A stretch of 39,052 nucleotides of DNA from an uncultured Roseateles sp. (GCA_946886855.1 CAMPJJ010000047.1:1-39052), one strand, 5' to 3'; shown: positions 27,780-39,052, counted from the first letter of the stretch. Notes: generated by a model not told the origin, from the sequence alone. Made by a program: numbers and translations.

Positions 27780-29411
27780 ATGGACTTCCTCCTGGACCCC
27801 GACCACTGCTACCCCGCCCTGCTGGCGCGGGACGCCCGCTTCGACGGTCAATGGTTCGTCGGCGTGACCTCGACCGGCGTCTATTGCCGTCCGATCTGCC
27901 GGGTGCGCGCGCCGCGGCGCGAGAACTGCCGCTTCTTCCCCAGCGCGACATTGGCCGAGGCCGCACGCTTCCGCCCCTGCCTGAAGTGCCGCCCCGAATT
28001 GGCGCCCGCCGCACGTCCCTGGAGCACCATGGACGCCGCCGAGGTGCTGGCCCGCGAAGCCGCCCGCTGGCTCGACGAATGCGCGCCGGAAGACGCCTCG
28101 CTCCCAGCACTCGCCGCCCATCTGGGCGTCAGCGAGCGCCACGTGCGCCGCGTCTTCACCACCGTGCACGGCGTGGCCCCGCTGCAGTATCTGCAGACGC
28201 GCCGGCTGCTGCTGGCCAAACAGCTGCTGACCGACACGCATCTGCCGATCGGCGAGGTCGCGCTCGCCGCCGGCTTCTCCAGCCTGCGCCGCTTCAACGC
28301 CGCCTTCCAGGAGCACTACCGGCTGAGCCCGTCCGCGCTGCGCAAGGGCGGCGTCGATGCGGAAAACGGCGTGGCCCGCGCGGCCCGCTTGTCCGGCGTT
28401 TCCGGCGTTTCCGGCGTTTCCGGCCTTTCCGGGGTTGCCCGCATGCCCGGCATGGCGCCCGGTACCGCGTTGGGGACCGCCGAGCTGCGCCTGGACCTGC
28501 GGCCGCCGTTGCTGAGTTCCGCGCTGCTGAACTTCCTCGCCGCCCGCGCGGTGCCGGGCGTCGAGCAGGTCGATGTCGAGCGCCTGTCGCTGTCGCGCAG
28601 CGTGCGCCTGGCGCGTCCGGGCCAGCCGGACGTGCTGGGCTGGCTGTCGGTGCGTCTGCCCGCGGACGGCGACGAACGTCCGCGCGTGCGCGTGTCGCTG
28701 AGCCCGTCGCTGTGGCCCGTGATCGCGCCGCTGATGCCGCGCCTGCGCCGCTGGCTGGACCTCGACGCCGACCCGCAGGCCATCGCGGACGCGCTCGGAG
28801 GAACGCTCGGCCCCGCTGCGGCGGGCTTGCGGCTGCCGGGGTCGCTGGACCGCTTCGAACTCGCGATCCGCGCCGTGCTCGGCCAGCAGATCACCGTCGC
28901 CGCGGCCCGCACCCTCGCCACCCGCCTGATCGCCCGCTTCGGGGACCCCTTGCCCGATGCCGCCGGCGCGCCCCCCGGCGTGACGCACGTGTTCCCGACG
29001 CCGGCCACACTGGCCGCCGCGACGGTCGACGACGTCGCGCCGATCGGCATGCCCGGGCGCCGCGCCGAAGCGTTGATCCACCTCGCGCGCCGATGGCCGA
29101 CGCTGGCCTTCGCCCTCGGGCGCGGCACCGTGGAGGAGGCCATCGCGGAACTAGCCGCCCTGCCCGGCCTCGGCCCCTGGACGGCGCACTACATGCTGAT
29201 GCGCGGCTGGAGCTGGCCCGACGCCTACCTGCCGGGCGACGTGGTCCTGAAGCAATGCCTCGAGGAACGTGCCGGCCAGCCGCTGCGCCCCCGCGAGCTG
29301 ATCGCTGCCGCCGAGCATTTCGCGCCTTACCGCAGCTACGCCGTGTTGCAACTATGGCGGGATGCCGCGCTCAAACCCAAGGTCAAGCCCGTCAAAGGAA
29401 GCACGCCATGA
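27780..29411 (+). CDS. alkA: Ada-type methyl-sensor/AraC-HTH fused to AlkA DNA glycosylase
   Basis: A 543-aa DNA-repair protein removing alkylated bases. Residues about 5-75 form the Ada methylphosphotriester zinc domain with Cys36, Cys40, Cys67 and Cys70 (VYCRPIC, FRPCLKC). An AraC-type HTH follows (about 85-185, ALAAHLGVSERHVRRVF and AALAAGFSSLRRFNAAF). A repetitive Ser-Gly-Val linker (205-220) leads to an AlkA N-terminal domain and HhH-GPD glycosylase (about 235-530): ELAIRAVLGQQITV, LPGLGPWTAHYML and catalytic Asp487 in AYLPGDVV. The fused sensor suggests methylation-responsive self-regulation, as known for Ada; that is inference. ATG 27780 is preferred over 27771 by fit to family N-termini. 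ogt starts within its stop (ATGA). Confidence 0.94.
   Translation: MDFLLDPDHCYPALLARDARFDGQWFVGVTSTGVYCRPICRVRAPRRENCRFFPSATLAEAARFRPCLKCRPELAPAARPWSTMDAAEVLAREAARWLDECAPEDASLPALAAHLGVSERHVRRVFTTVHGVAPLQYLQTRRLLLAKQLLTDTHLPIGEVALAAGFSSLRRFNAAFQEHYRLSPSALRKGGVDAENGVARAARLSGVSGVSGVSGLSGVARMPGMAPGTALGTAELRLDLRPPLLSSALLNFLAARAVPGVEQVDVERLSLSRSVRLARPGQPDVLGWLSVRLPADGDERPRVRVSLSPSLWPVIAPLMPRLRRWLDLDADPQAIADALGGTLGPAAAGLRLPGSLDRFELAIRAVLGQQITVAAARTLATRLIARFGDPLPDAAGAPPGVTHVFPTPATLAAATVDDVAPIGMPGRRAEALIHLARRWPTLAFALGRGTVEEAIAELAALPGLGPWTAHYMLMRGWSWPDAYLPGDVVLKQCLEERAGQPLRPRELIAAAEHFAPYRSYAVLQLWRDAALKPKVKPVKGSTP
28390..28434. repeat. 9-bp tandem repeat, 5 units, in the alkA linker
   Basis: tgtccggcg, three tttccggc(g/c) units and tttccgggg. 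In frame, coding the S-G-V linker between the AraC-HTH and glycosylase parts. Confidence 0.85.
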
Positions 29412-30037
29412 AGTCGACGCACACCGCCTGGACCGAGACCGACTCCCCGCTCGGCCGCCTGCTGATCGCCCGCAATGCCGAGGGCCTGTCGGGCCTGTGG
29501 TTCGAGGATCAGAAGTACCACCCGGGCGCGCTCGCCGCGCCTCGCGACGATGACGACGCGCTGCTGCGAGCCACGGTTGCGGCGATGAAGGACTACTTCG
29601 CCGGCCGTGCCGCGACGCTGCCGCCGCTGTCCCCGACGGGCACCCGTTTCCAGGAGGACGTCTGGCGGGCGCTGCTCGGCATCCCGGCGGGCGAGACGGT
29701 GACCTACGCCCAGCTCGCCGCCCGCCTGGGGCGGCCCGAGGCGGTGCGTGCGGTCGCGGCGGCGGTGGGCCGCAACCCGGTCTCCGTGCTGATCCCCTGC
29801 CACCGCGTCCTCGGTGCCGACGGCAGCCTGACCGGCTATGCCGGCGGTCTGCACCGCAAGGAAGCCCTGCTGACAATCGAAGGCGGCCTGCCCGCTAAGC
29901 TGCGCCCCTCGGTGGCATCTTCACCGACCTCCCCGCCGCCGTCCTCGCCGACGTCCTCGCCGACGGAGACTCCGCCCGGTCAGACGGCGACGCGCCGTCC
30001 CGGCAGGCAACACAACCAGCAAAAGGCCCCCGCGTGA
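29408..30037 (+). CDS. ogt: Methylated-DNA--protein-cysteine methyltransferase
   Basis: A suicide repair protein transferring methyl groups from O6-methylguanine to its own Cys131 in the motif I-P-C-H-R-V-L-G. The DNA-binding HTH with its Arg finger is readable in YAQLAARLGRPEAVRAVAAAVGRNP (residues about 100-124; written in two parts: 100-110 and 111-124). The enzyme is complete by about residue 162; a further 47 residues, rich in Pro, Ser, Thr and Gln, form a low-complexity tail not usual for the family, partly from a 12-bp direct repeat near 29940. The start overlaps the alkA stop (ATGA) and the stop overlaps the permease start (GTGA), so alkA-ogt-permease are one operon. Confidence 0.94.
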   Translation: MKSTHTAWTETDSPLGRLLIARNAEGLSGLWFEDQKYHPGALAAPRDDDDALLRATVAAMKDYFAGRAATLPPLSPTGTRFQEDVWRALLGIPAGETVTYAQLAARLGRPEAVRAVAAAVGRNPVSVLIPCHRVLGADGSLTGYAGGLHRKEALLTIEGGLPAKLRPSVASSPTSPPPSSPTSSPTETPPGQTATRRPGRQHNQQKAPA

Positions 30038-30924
30038 AGCGAAGCGACCTGATCGAACTGCTCGTCCTGGCCGCCATCTGGGGCGCCTCGTTCCTGTTCA
30101 TGCGGGTGGCCGCGCCCGAGTTCGGCGCGGTGGCGACGGCCGCCGTGCGCGTCGCCGGCGCCTCGTTGTTCCTGATCCCGCTGCTGGGCCTGCGCGAGGG
30201 CCTCGGCGACCTGCGCACCCATTGGAAGGGCCTGCTGCTGGTCGGGCTGCTCAACAGCGCCTTCCCCTTCGCGCTGTTCAGCTTCGCCGCGCTGTCGATC
30301 AACGCCGGCCTGTCGAGCATCCTCAACGCCACCACGCCGATGTGGGGCGCGCTGGTCGCCTGGGCCTGGTTCGGTCAACGCCTGGACGGATCGCGCCTGC
30401 TGGGCCTGGCGCTGGGTTTCGCCGGCGTCGTGCTGCTGGCCTGGGACAAGGCCTCGTTCAAGCCCGGCGGCAGCGGCTTCGCGATCGTCGCCTGCCTGAT
30501 CGCCGCGCTGAGCTACGGCATCGCCGCCAGCGCGACCAAGCGCTACCTGACCGGGGCCAGCCCGCTGGCCGTCGCCACCGGCAGCCAGTTCGCCGCCGCG
30601 CTGCTGCTCGCCTGGCCGGCCTGGTCGCTGCGGCCCGCCGCGCTGCCCAGCGGCCACGCGTGGGGCGCCGTCGCCCTGCTCGCGCTGCTGTGCACCGGCA
30701 TCGCCTACATCCTGTTCTTCCGGCTCATGAAGCGCGTCGGCCCGACCAACACGATCTCGGTGACCTTCCTGATCCCGGTCTTCGGCCTGCTGTGGGGCTG
30801 GATCTTCCTCGGCGAGACGCTGAACGCCAGCATGGCCGCCGGCTGCCTGGTGGTGCTGCTGGGCACCGCCCTCGCGGTGGGCGTGATCAAGCTGCCTTCG
30901 CCGACGCCTCCAGCGACGTCCTGA
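30034..30924 (+). CDS. EamA/DMT-family permease
   Basis: A 296-aa inner-membrane protein with about ten hydrophobic helices and the two EamA repeats; the first shows LAAIWGASFLFMRVAAPEFG, typical of the RhaT/EamA drug-metabolite transporter group. The substrate is unknown. The start is GTG 30034, overlapping the ogt stop (GTGA); no other start fits the first helix. Coupling to two alkylation-repair genes is curious but may only be operon hitch-hiking. Its last 38 bp overlap the convergent TetR gene. Confidence 0.92.
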   Translation: MKRSDLIELLVLAAIWGASFLFMRVAAPEFGAVATAAVRVAGASLFLIPLLGLREGLGDLRTHWKGLLLVGLLNSAFPFALFSFAALSINAGLSSILNATTPMWGALVAWAWFGQRLDGSRLLGLALGFAGVVLLAWDKASFKPGGSGFAIVACLIAALSYGIAASATKRYLTGASPLAVATGSQFAAALLLAWPAWSLRPAALPSGHAWGAVALLALLCTGIAYILFFRLMKRVGPTNTISVTFLIPVFGLLWGWIFLGETLNASMAAGCLVVLLGTALAVGVIKLPSPTPPATS

Positions 30925-31477
30925 GGATACGGTCCGACAAGCCCGGCGCCGCGCCCGCGCAGGCCCGGGCCAGGATCATCCCGCCGACCATCGTCGACAG
31001 CACGCCGATGGCGCGCGCCTCGTCCTCCGCGGTCGGCGCGTCGACCACGCTGCCGTCGGGCCGGTGTGTGGCCAGCTCGCGCAGGTAGGCGGCGATGCCG
31101 GAGCTCATCGATTCGCGCAGCAGGCCGCCCTCGCGCGCCGCGTCGACGGCCAACGCCGCCATCGGGCAGCCGGCGCCGGGCGCGTCGCGGTGCGCCGCGC
31201 CGAAATAGCGCTTGAGGAACGGCTGGTAGTCGCCGCCGTGTTTCTCAAGCTGCGATCCCAGCCGCGCGAGCGAGCTTTCGAAGGCCACGTCGCAGGCCTC
31301 GGCCGCGAGCGTCTCCTTCGAGGCGAAGCGTCCGTAGAAGCCGCCATGCGTGAAGCCGGCCTCGCGGGAGATCACCGCCAGGCCGACGCCGGACACGCCG
31401 CGCTCGCGGTACAGCCTGGACGCCGCGTCCACCAGCGCCTGGCGGTTGACGGCGGATTGCTCTTTGGTGACTTTCAT
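30887..31477 (-). CDS. TetR-family transcriptional regulator
   Basis: A 196-aa repressor. N-terminal HTH: ALVDAASRLYRERGVSGVGLAVISREAG followed by FTHGGFYGRFASKETL, where the F-T-H-G-G-F-Y-G-R-F segment is the recognition-helix region of this TetR branch. The C-terminal ligand domain includes a GAGCPMAALAVDAA stretch common in regulators near permeases. I prefer Met at 31477 (MKVTKEQS) over the upstream Met at 31510; no clear ribosome site stands before either. A minus-strand TACAAT lies about 11 bp upstream. It is divergent from an MFS permease gene, its most likely target, with a candidate operator between them. Confidence 0.92.
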   Translation of the reverse strand: MKVTKEQSAVNRQALVDAASRLYRERGVSGVGLAVISREAGFTHGGFYGRFASKETLAAEACDVAFESSLARLGSQLEKHGGDYQPFLKRYFGAAHRDAPGAGCPMAALAVDAAREGGLLRESMSSGIAAYLRELATHRPDGSVVDAPTAEDEARAIGVLSTMVGGMILARACAGAAPGLSDRILRTSLEASAKAA

Positions 31478-31570
31478 GATGAGCACCATTGTAGGAACCG
31501 CGACCGCCACTGCCGTCGCAGGCGCAAAGCCACAATTTTGAAGAGGGTCATCATCAAATCTGCGGCGCGC

Positions 31571-31585
31571 ATCGGGAATCCCGAT
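31571..31585. promoter_or_regulatory. Candidate TetR operator
   Basis: atcgggaatcccgat is a perfect 7-1-7 inverted repeat in the tetR-MFS divergent gap, 47 bp before the MFS start. Direct repeats of catcatcaaa at 31549-31558 and 31597-31606 flank it. Position and symmetry fit a repressor site; binding is inference. Confidence 0.5.
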
Positions 31586-31632
31586 ACGATGGCGGCCATC
31601 ATCAAAAGGCGCCCCTGGAAGGATACTCCCGC

Positions 31633-32943
31633 ATGCTTGCCGCCGCCCTGTCCCGCCGCTTGACCCACCGGGGTCTCCACTTCAGCTGGGTGATCGCCGG
31701 GCTGACCTTCCTGACGATGCTCTTCATGTCGGCGGCGCTGGGGCTGCCCGGCGCGATGCTGCAGCCGCTGGCGCAGGAGTTCGGCTGGTCCACCAGCCAG
31801 ATCTCGTCGGCGCTGGCCTTGCGATTCGCGCTGTTCGGGCTGATGGGGCCCTTCGCGGCGGTGCTGATGGAGCGCTTCGGCGTGCGGGCCGTGGTCAGCG
31901 TGGCGCTGGGCCTGGTCGGCGGCGGCATGCTGCTGGCGGGACTGGTCACGCAGCTGTGGCATCTCGTCGTGCTGTGGGGCGTGGTGTTGGGACTGGGCAG
32001 CGGGATGACGGCGCTGGTGCTCGGCGCCATCGTGTCCAACCGCTGGTTCGCGACCCGCAAGGGCCTGATCATGGGCATCCTGACCGCGAGCGCCGCGACC
32101 GGGCAGCTGATCTGCCTACCCATCGCCGCCTGGATGATCGAGCGCTGGGGGTGGCGCGCGCCGCTGCTGCCGCTGGCCGTGCTGTGCCTGGCGGTGATGA
32201 GCCTGGTGCTGCTGTTCATGCGCGACCGGCCGTCCGACATGGGCCTGGCACCGTACGGCGCCGATCCGGCCGCCGCTGCCCCGGCGGGTCCCGTGGGTTC
32301 GGCGGCGGGTCCGGCGGCGGCGCCCGCGGCGAAGGTGGGCTGGCTCACGCCGTTCACCGCGCTGCGCGAAGCGTCGACCCAGCCGACCTTCTGGCTGCTG
32401 TTCGGCACCTTCTTCATCTGCGGGCTGTCGACCAACGGCCTGGTGCAGACCCACTTCATCTCGCTGTGCGGCGATTACGGCCTGGCGGCGGTGCCGGCGG
32501 CCTCGGTGCTGGCGATGATGGGGATCTTCGATTTCATCGGCACGATCCTGTCGGGCTGGCTCAGCGACCGCTATGACACGCGCAAGCTGCTGTGCTGGTA
32601 CTACGCGCTGCGCGGGCTGTCGCTGCTGTGGCTGCCGAATGCGGAGTTCACGCTTTACGGGCTGTCGCTGTTCGCGGTGTTCTATGGACTGGACTGGATC
32701 GCGACGGTGCCGCCGACGGTGCGCCTGACGGCAGAGCGCTTCGGCGCGGCGAAGGTCGGCATGGTGTTCGGCTGGATCTTCGCGGGCCACCAGATCGGCG
32801 CGGCGGTCGCGGCCTACGGCGCGGGGCTGAGCCGCAGCCTGCTGCTGAGCTATTCCCCGGCGCTGTACGTCGCCGGCGCGGCCTGCCTGCTGGCGGCGGT
32901 CATGGCGATGGTGATCCGTCGGAAGACGGTCGCTGCGAGCTGA
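31633..32943 (+). CDS. Major facilitator superfamily permease
   Basis: A 436-aa inner-membrane transporter with about twelve helices in two halves, joined by a cytoplasmic Ala/Pro/Gly loop (about 210-235). The first half shows GLPGAMLQPLAQEFGWSTSQIS and RFGVRAVVSVALGLVGGG, the second half GWLSDRYDTRKLL, the MFS motif between helices 8 and 9. The pattern resembles monocarboxylate/oxalate-formate type carriers; the substrate is unknown. GGAAGGA stands 11 nt before the ATG, slightly far. Regulation by the divergent TetR protein is likely. A UUCG hairpin terminator follows. Confidence 0.92.
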   Translation: MLAAALSRRLTHRGLHFSWVIAGLTFLTMLFMSAALGLPGAMLQPLAQEFGWSTSQISSALALRFALFGLMGPFAAVLMERFGVRAVVSVALGLVGGGMLLAGLVTQLWHLVVLWGVVLGLGSGMTALVLGAIVSNRWFATRKGLIMGILTASAATGQLICLPIAAWMIERWGWRAPLLPLAVLCLAVMSLVLLFMRDRPSDMGLAPYGADPAAAAPAGPVGSAAGPAAAPAAKVGWLTPFTALREASTQPTFWLLFGTFFICGLSTNGLVQTHFISLCGDYGLAAVPAASVLAMMGIFDFIGTILSGWLSDRYDTRKLLCWYYALRGLSLLWLPNAEFTLYGLSLFAVFYGLDWIATVPPTVRLTAERFGAAKVGMVFGWIFAGHQIGAAVAAYGAGLSRSLLLSYSPALYVAGAACLLAAVMAMVIRRKTVAAS

Positions 32944-32955
32944 GCCTCCAATGAC

Positions 32956-32977
32956 ATCGGGGCGCGAAGGCCCCGAT
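32956..32977. repeat. Hairpin after the MFS gene
   Basis: atcggggc, loop gcgaag, gccccgat: a perfect 8-bp stem 13 bp past the MFS stop. No T-run follows. It may stabilise the mRNA end together with the terminator just downstream. Confidence 0.65.
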
Positions 32978-32990
32978 ACAGCGTGCATCG

Positions 32991-33013
32991 AAGGGACGGT
33001 TCGCCGTCCCTTT
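32991..33013 (+). terminator. Rho-independent terminator between convergent MFS and ligA genes
   Basis: aagggacgg (32991-32999), tetraloop ttcg, ccgtccctt (33004-33012), then tttgttcatt. A 9-bp perfect stem with a short T-rich tail; the A-run before the left arm lets it also serve weakly for ligA on the other strand. Confidence 0.75.
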
Positions 33014-33015
33014 GT

Positions 33016-36343
<3,328 letters not shown>

Positions 36344-36347
<4 letters not shown>

Positions 36348-37999
36348 GGATCGCCGCCCTGGCGCGCCGAGTCGCGGCCACCGCCGGCACGAGCGCGGTC
36401 CTCGCGCTGGGCGGCTGCGCCGTGCCGGCCGCCCGCCAGACCGAGCAGACGCATCAGGCGCTGCTCGACCGCGCCGCGGCGCTGCAGTCCCGCCTGCGCG
36501 AGAACGTCGCCCCGCCGCCGCTGGTCGTGGCCGACGCCGCGCCGCGCTTCGCGAGCCGGTCCATCCCCTTGCGCCGCGACGAACGGCTGCCGTCGCACCT
36601 CGGCGACGTGCGCCTGCACGCGCCCGGCCGGCTGCCTCTGGCCGCCGTGGCCGAGCTGCTGTCGCGCGCGATCGGTCTGCCGGTGATCATGACGCCGGAC
36701 GCGCTGCACGGGGCGGCCGACTACGCGCCCGGGCCGGTGCCGAGGCCCGCCTTCGACGCGTCCACGGCTGCGCCCGAGGAGGCCGCCGCGCGGCGCCTGG
36801 CCGCCCGGGCCGGCGCCCACCGCCTGGACATCTCCGCGCCGGAACACCAGAACACCGTCGAGATCGACCACGCCGGCCCCTTGCGGCCGCTGCTGGATCG
36901 CATCGCGGCGCAGGCGGGCCTGCAGTGGAGCTACACCGGGGGGCGCATCGTGTTCTCCCGCGTGGTCACGCGCGCGATGCCCGTCAAGGCCTTGCCGGGC
37001 GGGCTGGACGCGAGCGCGGCCTTCGACGTGCTGGGCGGCGCCGAAGGCGCCGGCGGCGGGGGGGCCAAGATCGACGGCAGCACCCAGAGCGATTACTGGG
37101 CGGGACTGCCGGAGGCGCTCAAGCCCATGCTCTCGGCGGTCGCGGCGCTGCAGGTGGATCCGCGCGCGGGGCTGGTCACCGTGACGGACGCGCTCGCCAA
37201 CGTGGAGCGGGTGCAGGCCTACCTCGACGCGCTCAACGCCAACCTGCTGCGGCAAGTCGTGCTCGAGATCGAAGTGCTGCAGGTGAGCTTCTCCGACGAG
37301 TTCAGCAACGGCATCGACTGGGCCGCGATGCTGGGACGCCTGGACGCGGGCCGGCGCCTGCAGTTCGCCGCGTCGTCGGCGCTCGGTCCGCTGGGCGGCG
37401 GCGCGCCCGCGGCCCTGACCGCCGTGCTGGGCCGGCCGGACGATGGCGGATCGACCGTCGAAGGGGTGGCCAGGGCATTGCAGGAATACGGCCGCGTGTC
37501 GACCGCCTATTCCAGCGTGGTCACCACCACGAACCGGATGCCGGTGCCGGTCGGTGCGCTGCAGACCCGGTCGTATGTGCAGCGCACGACGGCGCCGACG
37601 GTGAACCCCGCGACCGGTCTGAGCACGCCCGGCGCGATCGAGCCCGGCAAGCTCACGACCGGCCTCGGCCTGACGGTGCTGCCGGTGATCCTCGACTCGC
37701 ACCTGGTGCTGCTGCAGACGGCGCTGCAGATCAGCGAGCTGCGCCAGTTGCGCGCCTTCACCAGCGGCAGCGGTCCGTTGTCGCAATCGGTGCAGTTGCC
37801 CGAGACGATGAGCTTCAGCACGCTGCAGCGCATCGGCGTGCCGGCCGGCCGCACGCTGGTGCTGGCGGGTTTCGAGCGGCTGCAGACGCAGCTGGACGAC
37901 GCGGACGTCGTGCGCGGCGTGCTGCCGCTGGCGCGACGCGGGTTGCGCGCCCGGCAAGGCACGGTGGTGCTGATCACGCCGAGGTTGGTGGAACCATGA
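36344..37999 (+). CDS. Type IVb pilus outer-membrane secretin lipoprotein (PilN/BfpB family)
   Basis: A 551-aa lipoprotein secretin forming the outer-membrane pore for the pilus. The start is GTG 36344, overlapping the TcpQ-like stop. Signal: RIAALARRVAATAG then L-A-L-G-G-C with Cys25 lipidated. The N-terminal half has the PilN-type N0/N1 domains (LPLAAVAELLSRAIGLPVIM, about 105-125, and a strand pair near 190). The secretin core occupies about 300-548: QVVLEIEVLQVSFSDEF, TNRMPVPVGALQTRSY, TGLGLTVLPVILDSHLVLL and RTLVLAGFERL, ending VVLITPRLVEP. The order pilin-TcpQ-secretin-PilO parallels the R64 thin-pilus and BFP systems. The PilO-like gene begins within its stop (ATGA). Confidence 0.93.
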
Positions 38000-39052
38000 C
38001 GGGCCCCCGATCGTCATGGCCGGCACAGGCCCGCAAGACGGACCACGTCGACGGGGACCGCCGTGCCCATGCCCGCCACGAGCGCCCGGCGAGCCCCGAG
38101 AGCGGCGTGGCCCGGGTGATCGTGGTCGCCGGCGTGCGCCTGGCCTTCGGGCTGGAGTGGCATCCGGTGGCGAGGCCGGACGCGCCAGGCGCCGAGCTGC
38201 GTCAAGCTCATGCGGCGGGCTACCGGATCGTGGCGCGACTGCCGGACGATGGCTGGCTGGGGCTGGCGCGGCGGATCGATGCCGGACATGGCGCAGGAGG
38301 TAGCGCAGGAGGTAGCGCAGGACATGGCGCAGAACATGGCGCAGGACCTGGCGCGGGCCACGTCGTCGGGCATGGCGTCGGGCATGGCGTCGGGCATGGC
38401 GTCGGTCATGGCGTCGGTCATTGCGTCGGTCATCGCGCGTGCCATCGCGTGCACTCGGCGGTGGCCTTGCTGGTGGCCCGTTTCGCCGAGCGTGGCGCGG
38501 AGGCCTGTCTGATTGCAGCGACGGAACCGGCCGCGGCGACGGACGACCGGCCGTCGCCCGTGGCCTTCGTGGGTCTGATGGATCGTCGGCCGGTGCCAGG
38601 TTTTGACCGGCTGCTGCCGGACCTCGACGCCGCGCTGGCGGTGCTGCAGGAATTCCGCGACATGCATCCGGACCAGCCGGTGCGCGTCGCCAGCCATCTG
38701 TCCGCGCGGGACCGCGTCGGCGAAGCGATGGCGCCGGACGTGCTGTTCGGGCACCCCGACGGCGACACGCGCCTGCGGCCGCTGCGGTCCGCCCGGTGGC
38801 CGGCCGCGCTGGCCGCGGGGGCGGCCACCTTGGCGATCGCGATGGGCTTCGCCACCTGGCTGCGGCATGAACGGGCAGTCGAGCGCGAACTGATTGCCGC
38901 GGCCCGCCAGGCCGCGGCAAGCGCGCAGGCCCGCGTGCAGGCCAACGCCGCGCGGCGCCGGCAACTCGCTCAACAGCTCGCACAGGCGGGCCGTCCTGGC
39001 GCCGCGCCCCTGGACCGGTGGCGTGCGGCCATCGCCGCGATGCCGGTGAGCC
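37996..39052 (+). CDS. Type IVb pilin accessory protein, PilO-like, with His-rich repeat; 3' end off the window
   Basis: At least 352 aa; open at the right edge. ATG 37996 overlaps the secretin stop (ATGA). The N-terminal cytoplasmic part includes VIVVAGVRLAFGLEWHPV and LRQAHAAGYRIVARLPDDGW, as in PAP_PilO family proteins, and an actin-like-adaptor region further on (AVALLVARFAERGAEACLI, VAFVGLMDRRPVPGFDRLL). One membrane helix lies at about residues 269-288 (WPAALAAGAATLAIAMGFATW), then a coiled-coil-like periplasmic start. Between the two cytoplasmic segments, residues 97-152 are a 14-unit tetrapeptide array rich in Gly-His (G-H-G-V/A), not part of the family as I know it. In the pilus inner-membrane complex PilO would link secretin and platform; assignment beyond family level is inference. 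Confidence 0.8.
   Translation, partial: MTGPRSSWPAQARKTDHVDGDRRAHARHERPASPESGVARVIVVAGVRLAFGLEWHPVARPDAPGAELRQAHAAGYRIVARLPDDGWLGLARRIDAGHGAGGSAGGSAGHGAEHGAGPGAGHVVGHGVGHGVGHGVGHGVGHCVGHRACHRVHSAVALLVARFAERGAEACLIAATEPAAATDDRPSPVAFVGLMDRRPVPGFDRLLPDLDAALAVLQEFRDMHPDQPVRVASHLSARDRVGEAMAPDVLFGHPDGDTRLRPLRSARWPAALAAGAATLAIAMGFATWLRHERAVERELIAAARQAAASAQARVQANAARRRQLAQQLAQAGRPGAAPLDRWRAAIAAMPVS
38284..38451. repeat. 12-bp in-frame minisatellite, 14 units, histidine-rich
   Basis: Fourteen consecutive 12-bp units of the type GG(A/G/T)-CAT-GGC-G(CA/TC), the best three (38368-38403) being exact gggcatggcgtc. They code residues 97-152 of the PilO-like protein as G-H-G-A and G-H-G-V tetrapeptides, with eleven of fourteen units carrying His. 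The unit types fall in two blocks (A-type to 38355, V-type after), showing at least two rounds of duplication. Copy change keeps the frame. Confidence 0.95.

Noticed and set aside
27438..29081. Minus-strand frame extending algC upstream to about 1010 codons
   Set aside because: The part above 27437 is antisense to alkA, composed of Arg/Gly/His-rich shadow sequence; algC has its own ribosome site and family N-terminus at 27437.
38284..38451. CRISPR-like array
   Set aside because: Contiguous 12-bp units with no spacers, in frame inside a pilus gene; it is a coding minisatellite.

Overview
The window is about 39 kb of GC-rich chromosome with dense gene packing and many 1-8 bp ATGA/GTGA stop-start overlaps. 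Gene content and protein style (a ybgC-tolQRA block, MASE1 and GGDEF/EAL signalling proteins, an AlkA with fused Ada-type domains, WaaA, long NAD-dependent ligase) suggest a betaproteobacterium of the order Burkholderiales, probably near the Rubrivivax/Leptothrix/Roseateles group. That placement is inference from gene style, not from a marker gene. I see no rRNA, tRNA, CRISPR array, insertion sequence or phage gene.

Layout. 1-2.6 kb: the 5' part of a WxxGxW-type lipoprotein gene, a PLP aminotransferase, and a small unknown gene. 2.7-5.5 kb: ybgC-tolQ-tolR-tolA, without tolB-pal following. 5.5-7.7 kb (minus strand): a two-gene RiPP-like operon, made of a small secreted Cys-containing precursor resembling DUF2282/bufferin precursors and a translationally coupled enzyme in which the DUF692 (MNIO) oxidase and its DUF2063 partner are one polypeptide. 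7.9-10.8 kb: pcp and a lipoprotein metalloprotease with an HExGHxxGLxH motif. 11-13.6 kb: a stand-alone GspE/PilB-type ATPase with four 30-residue MshEN-like repeats. 13.6-16.8 kb (minus): a small conserved protein, an alpha/beta-hydrolase fused to a SnoaL-like and an acyl-CoA-binding domain, and a MASE1-PAS membrane sensor without output domain. 17.2-24.7 kb: a signalling island of chemoreceptor, response regulator-diguanylate cyclase, hybrid kinase with CHASE/PAS/REC/HPT, and a GGDEF-EAL protein. 24.7-27.4 kb (minus): algC and waaA for envelope polysaccharide/LPS. 27.8-30.9 kb: the alkylation-repair operon alkA-ogt with an EamA permease. 30.9-32.9 kb: a TetR regulator divergent from an MFS permease. 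33.0-35.2 kb (minus): ligA. 35.3 kb to the end: a type IVb pilus operon (pilin, TcpQ-like protein, secretin, PilO-like protein), cut by the window edge.

The most notable features are the bufferin-like operon with its fused, motif-divergent enzyme; a 106-bp nested palindrome (25-bp perfect outer arms, 11-bp perfect inner hairpin) between algC and alkA; a 14-unit 12-bp repeat coding a histidine-rich GHGV array inside the PilO-like pilus protein; the hydrolase-SnoaL-ACBP fusion; and a recurrent pattern of short minisatellites (6, 9, 12, 13, 14 and 15 bp units), both between genes and in frame inside them.
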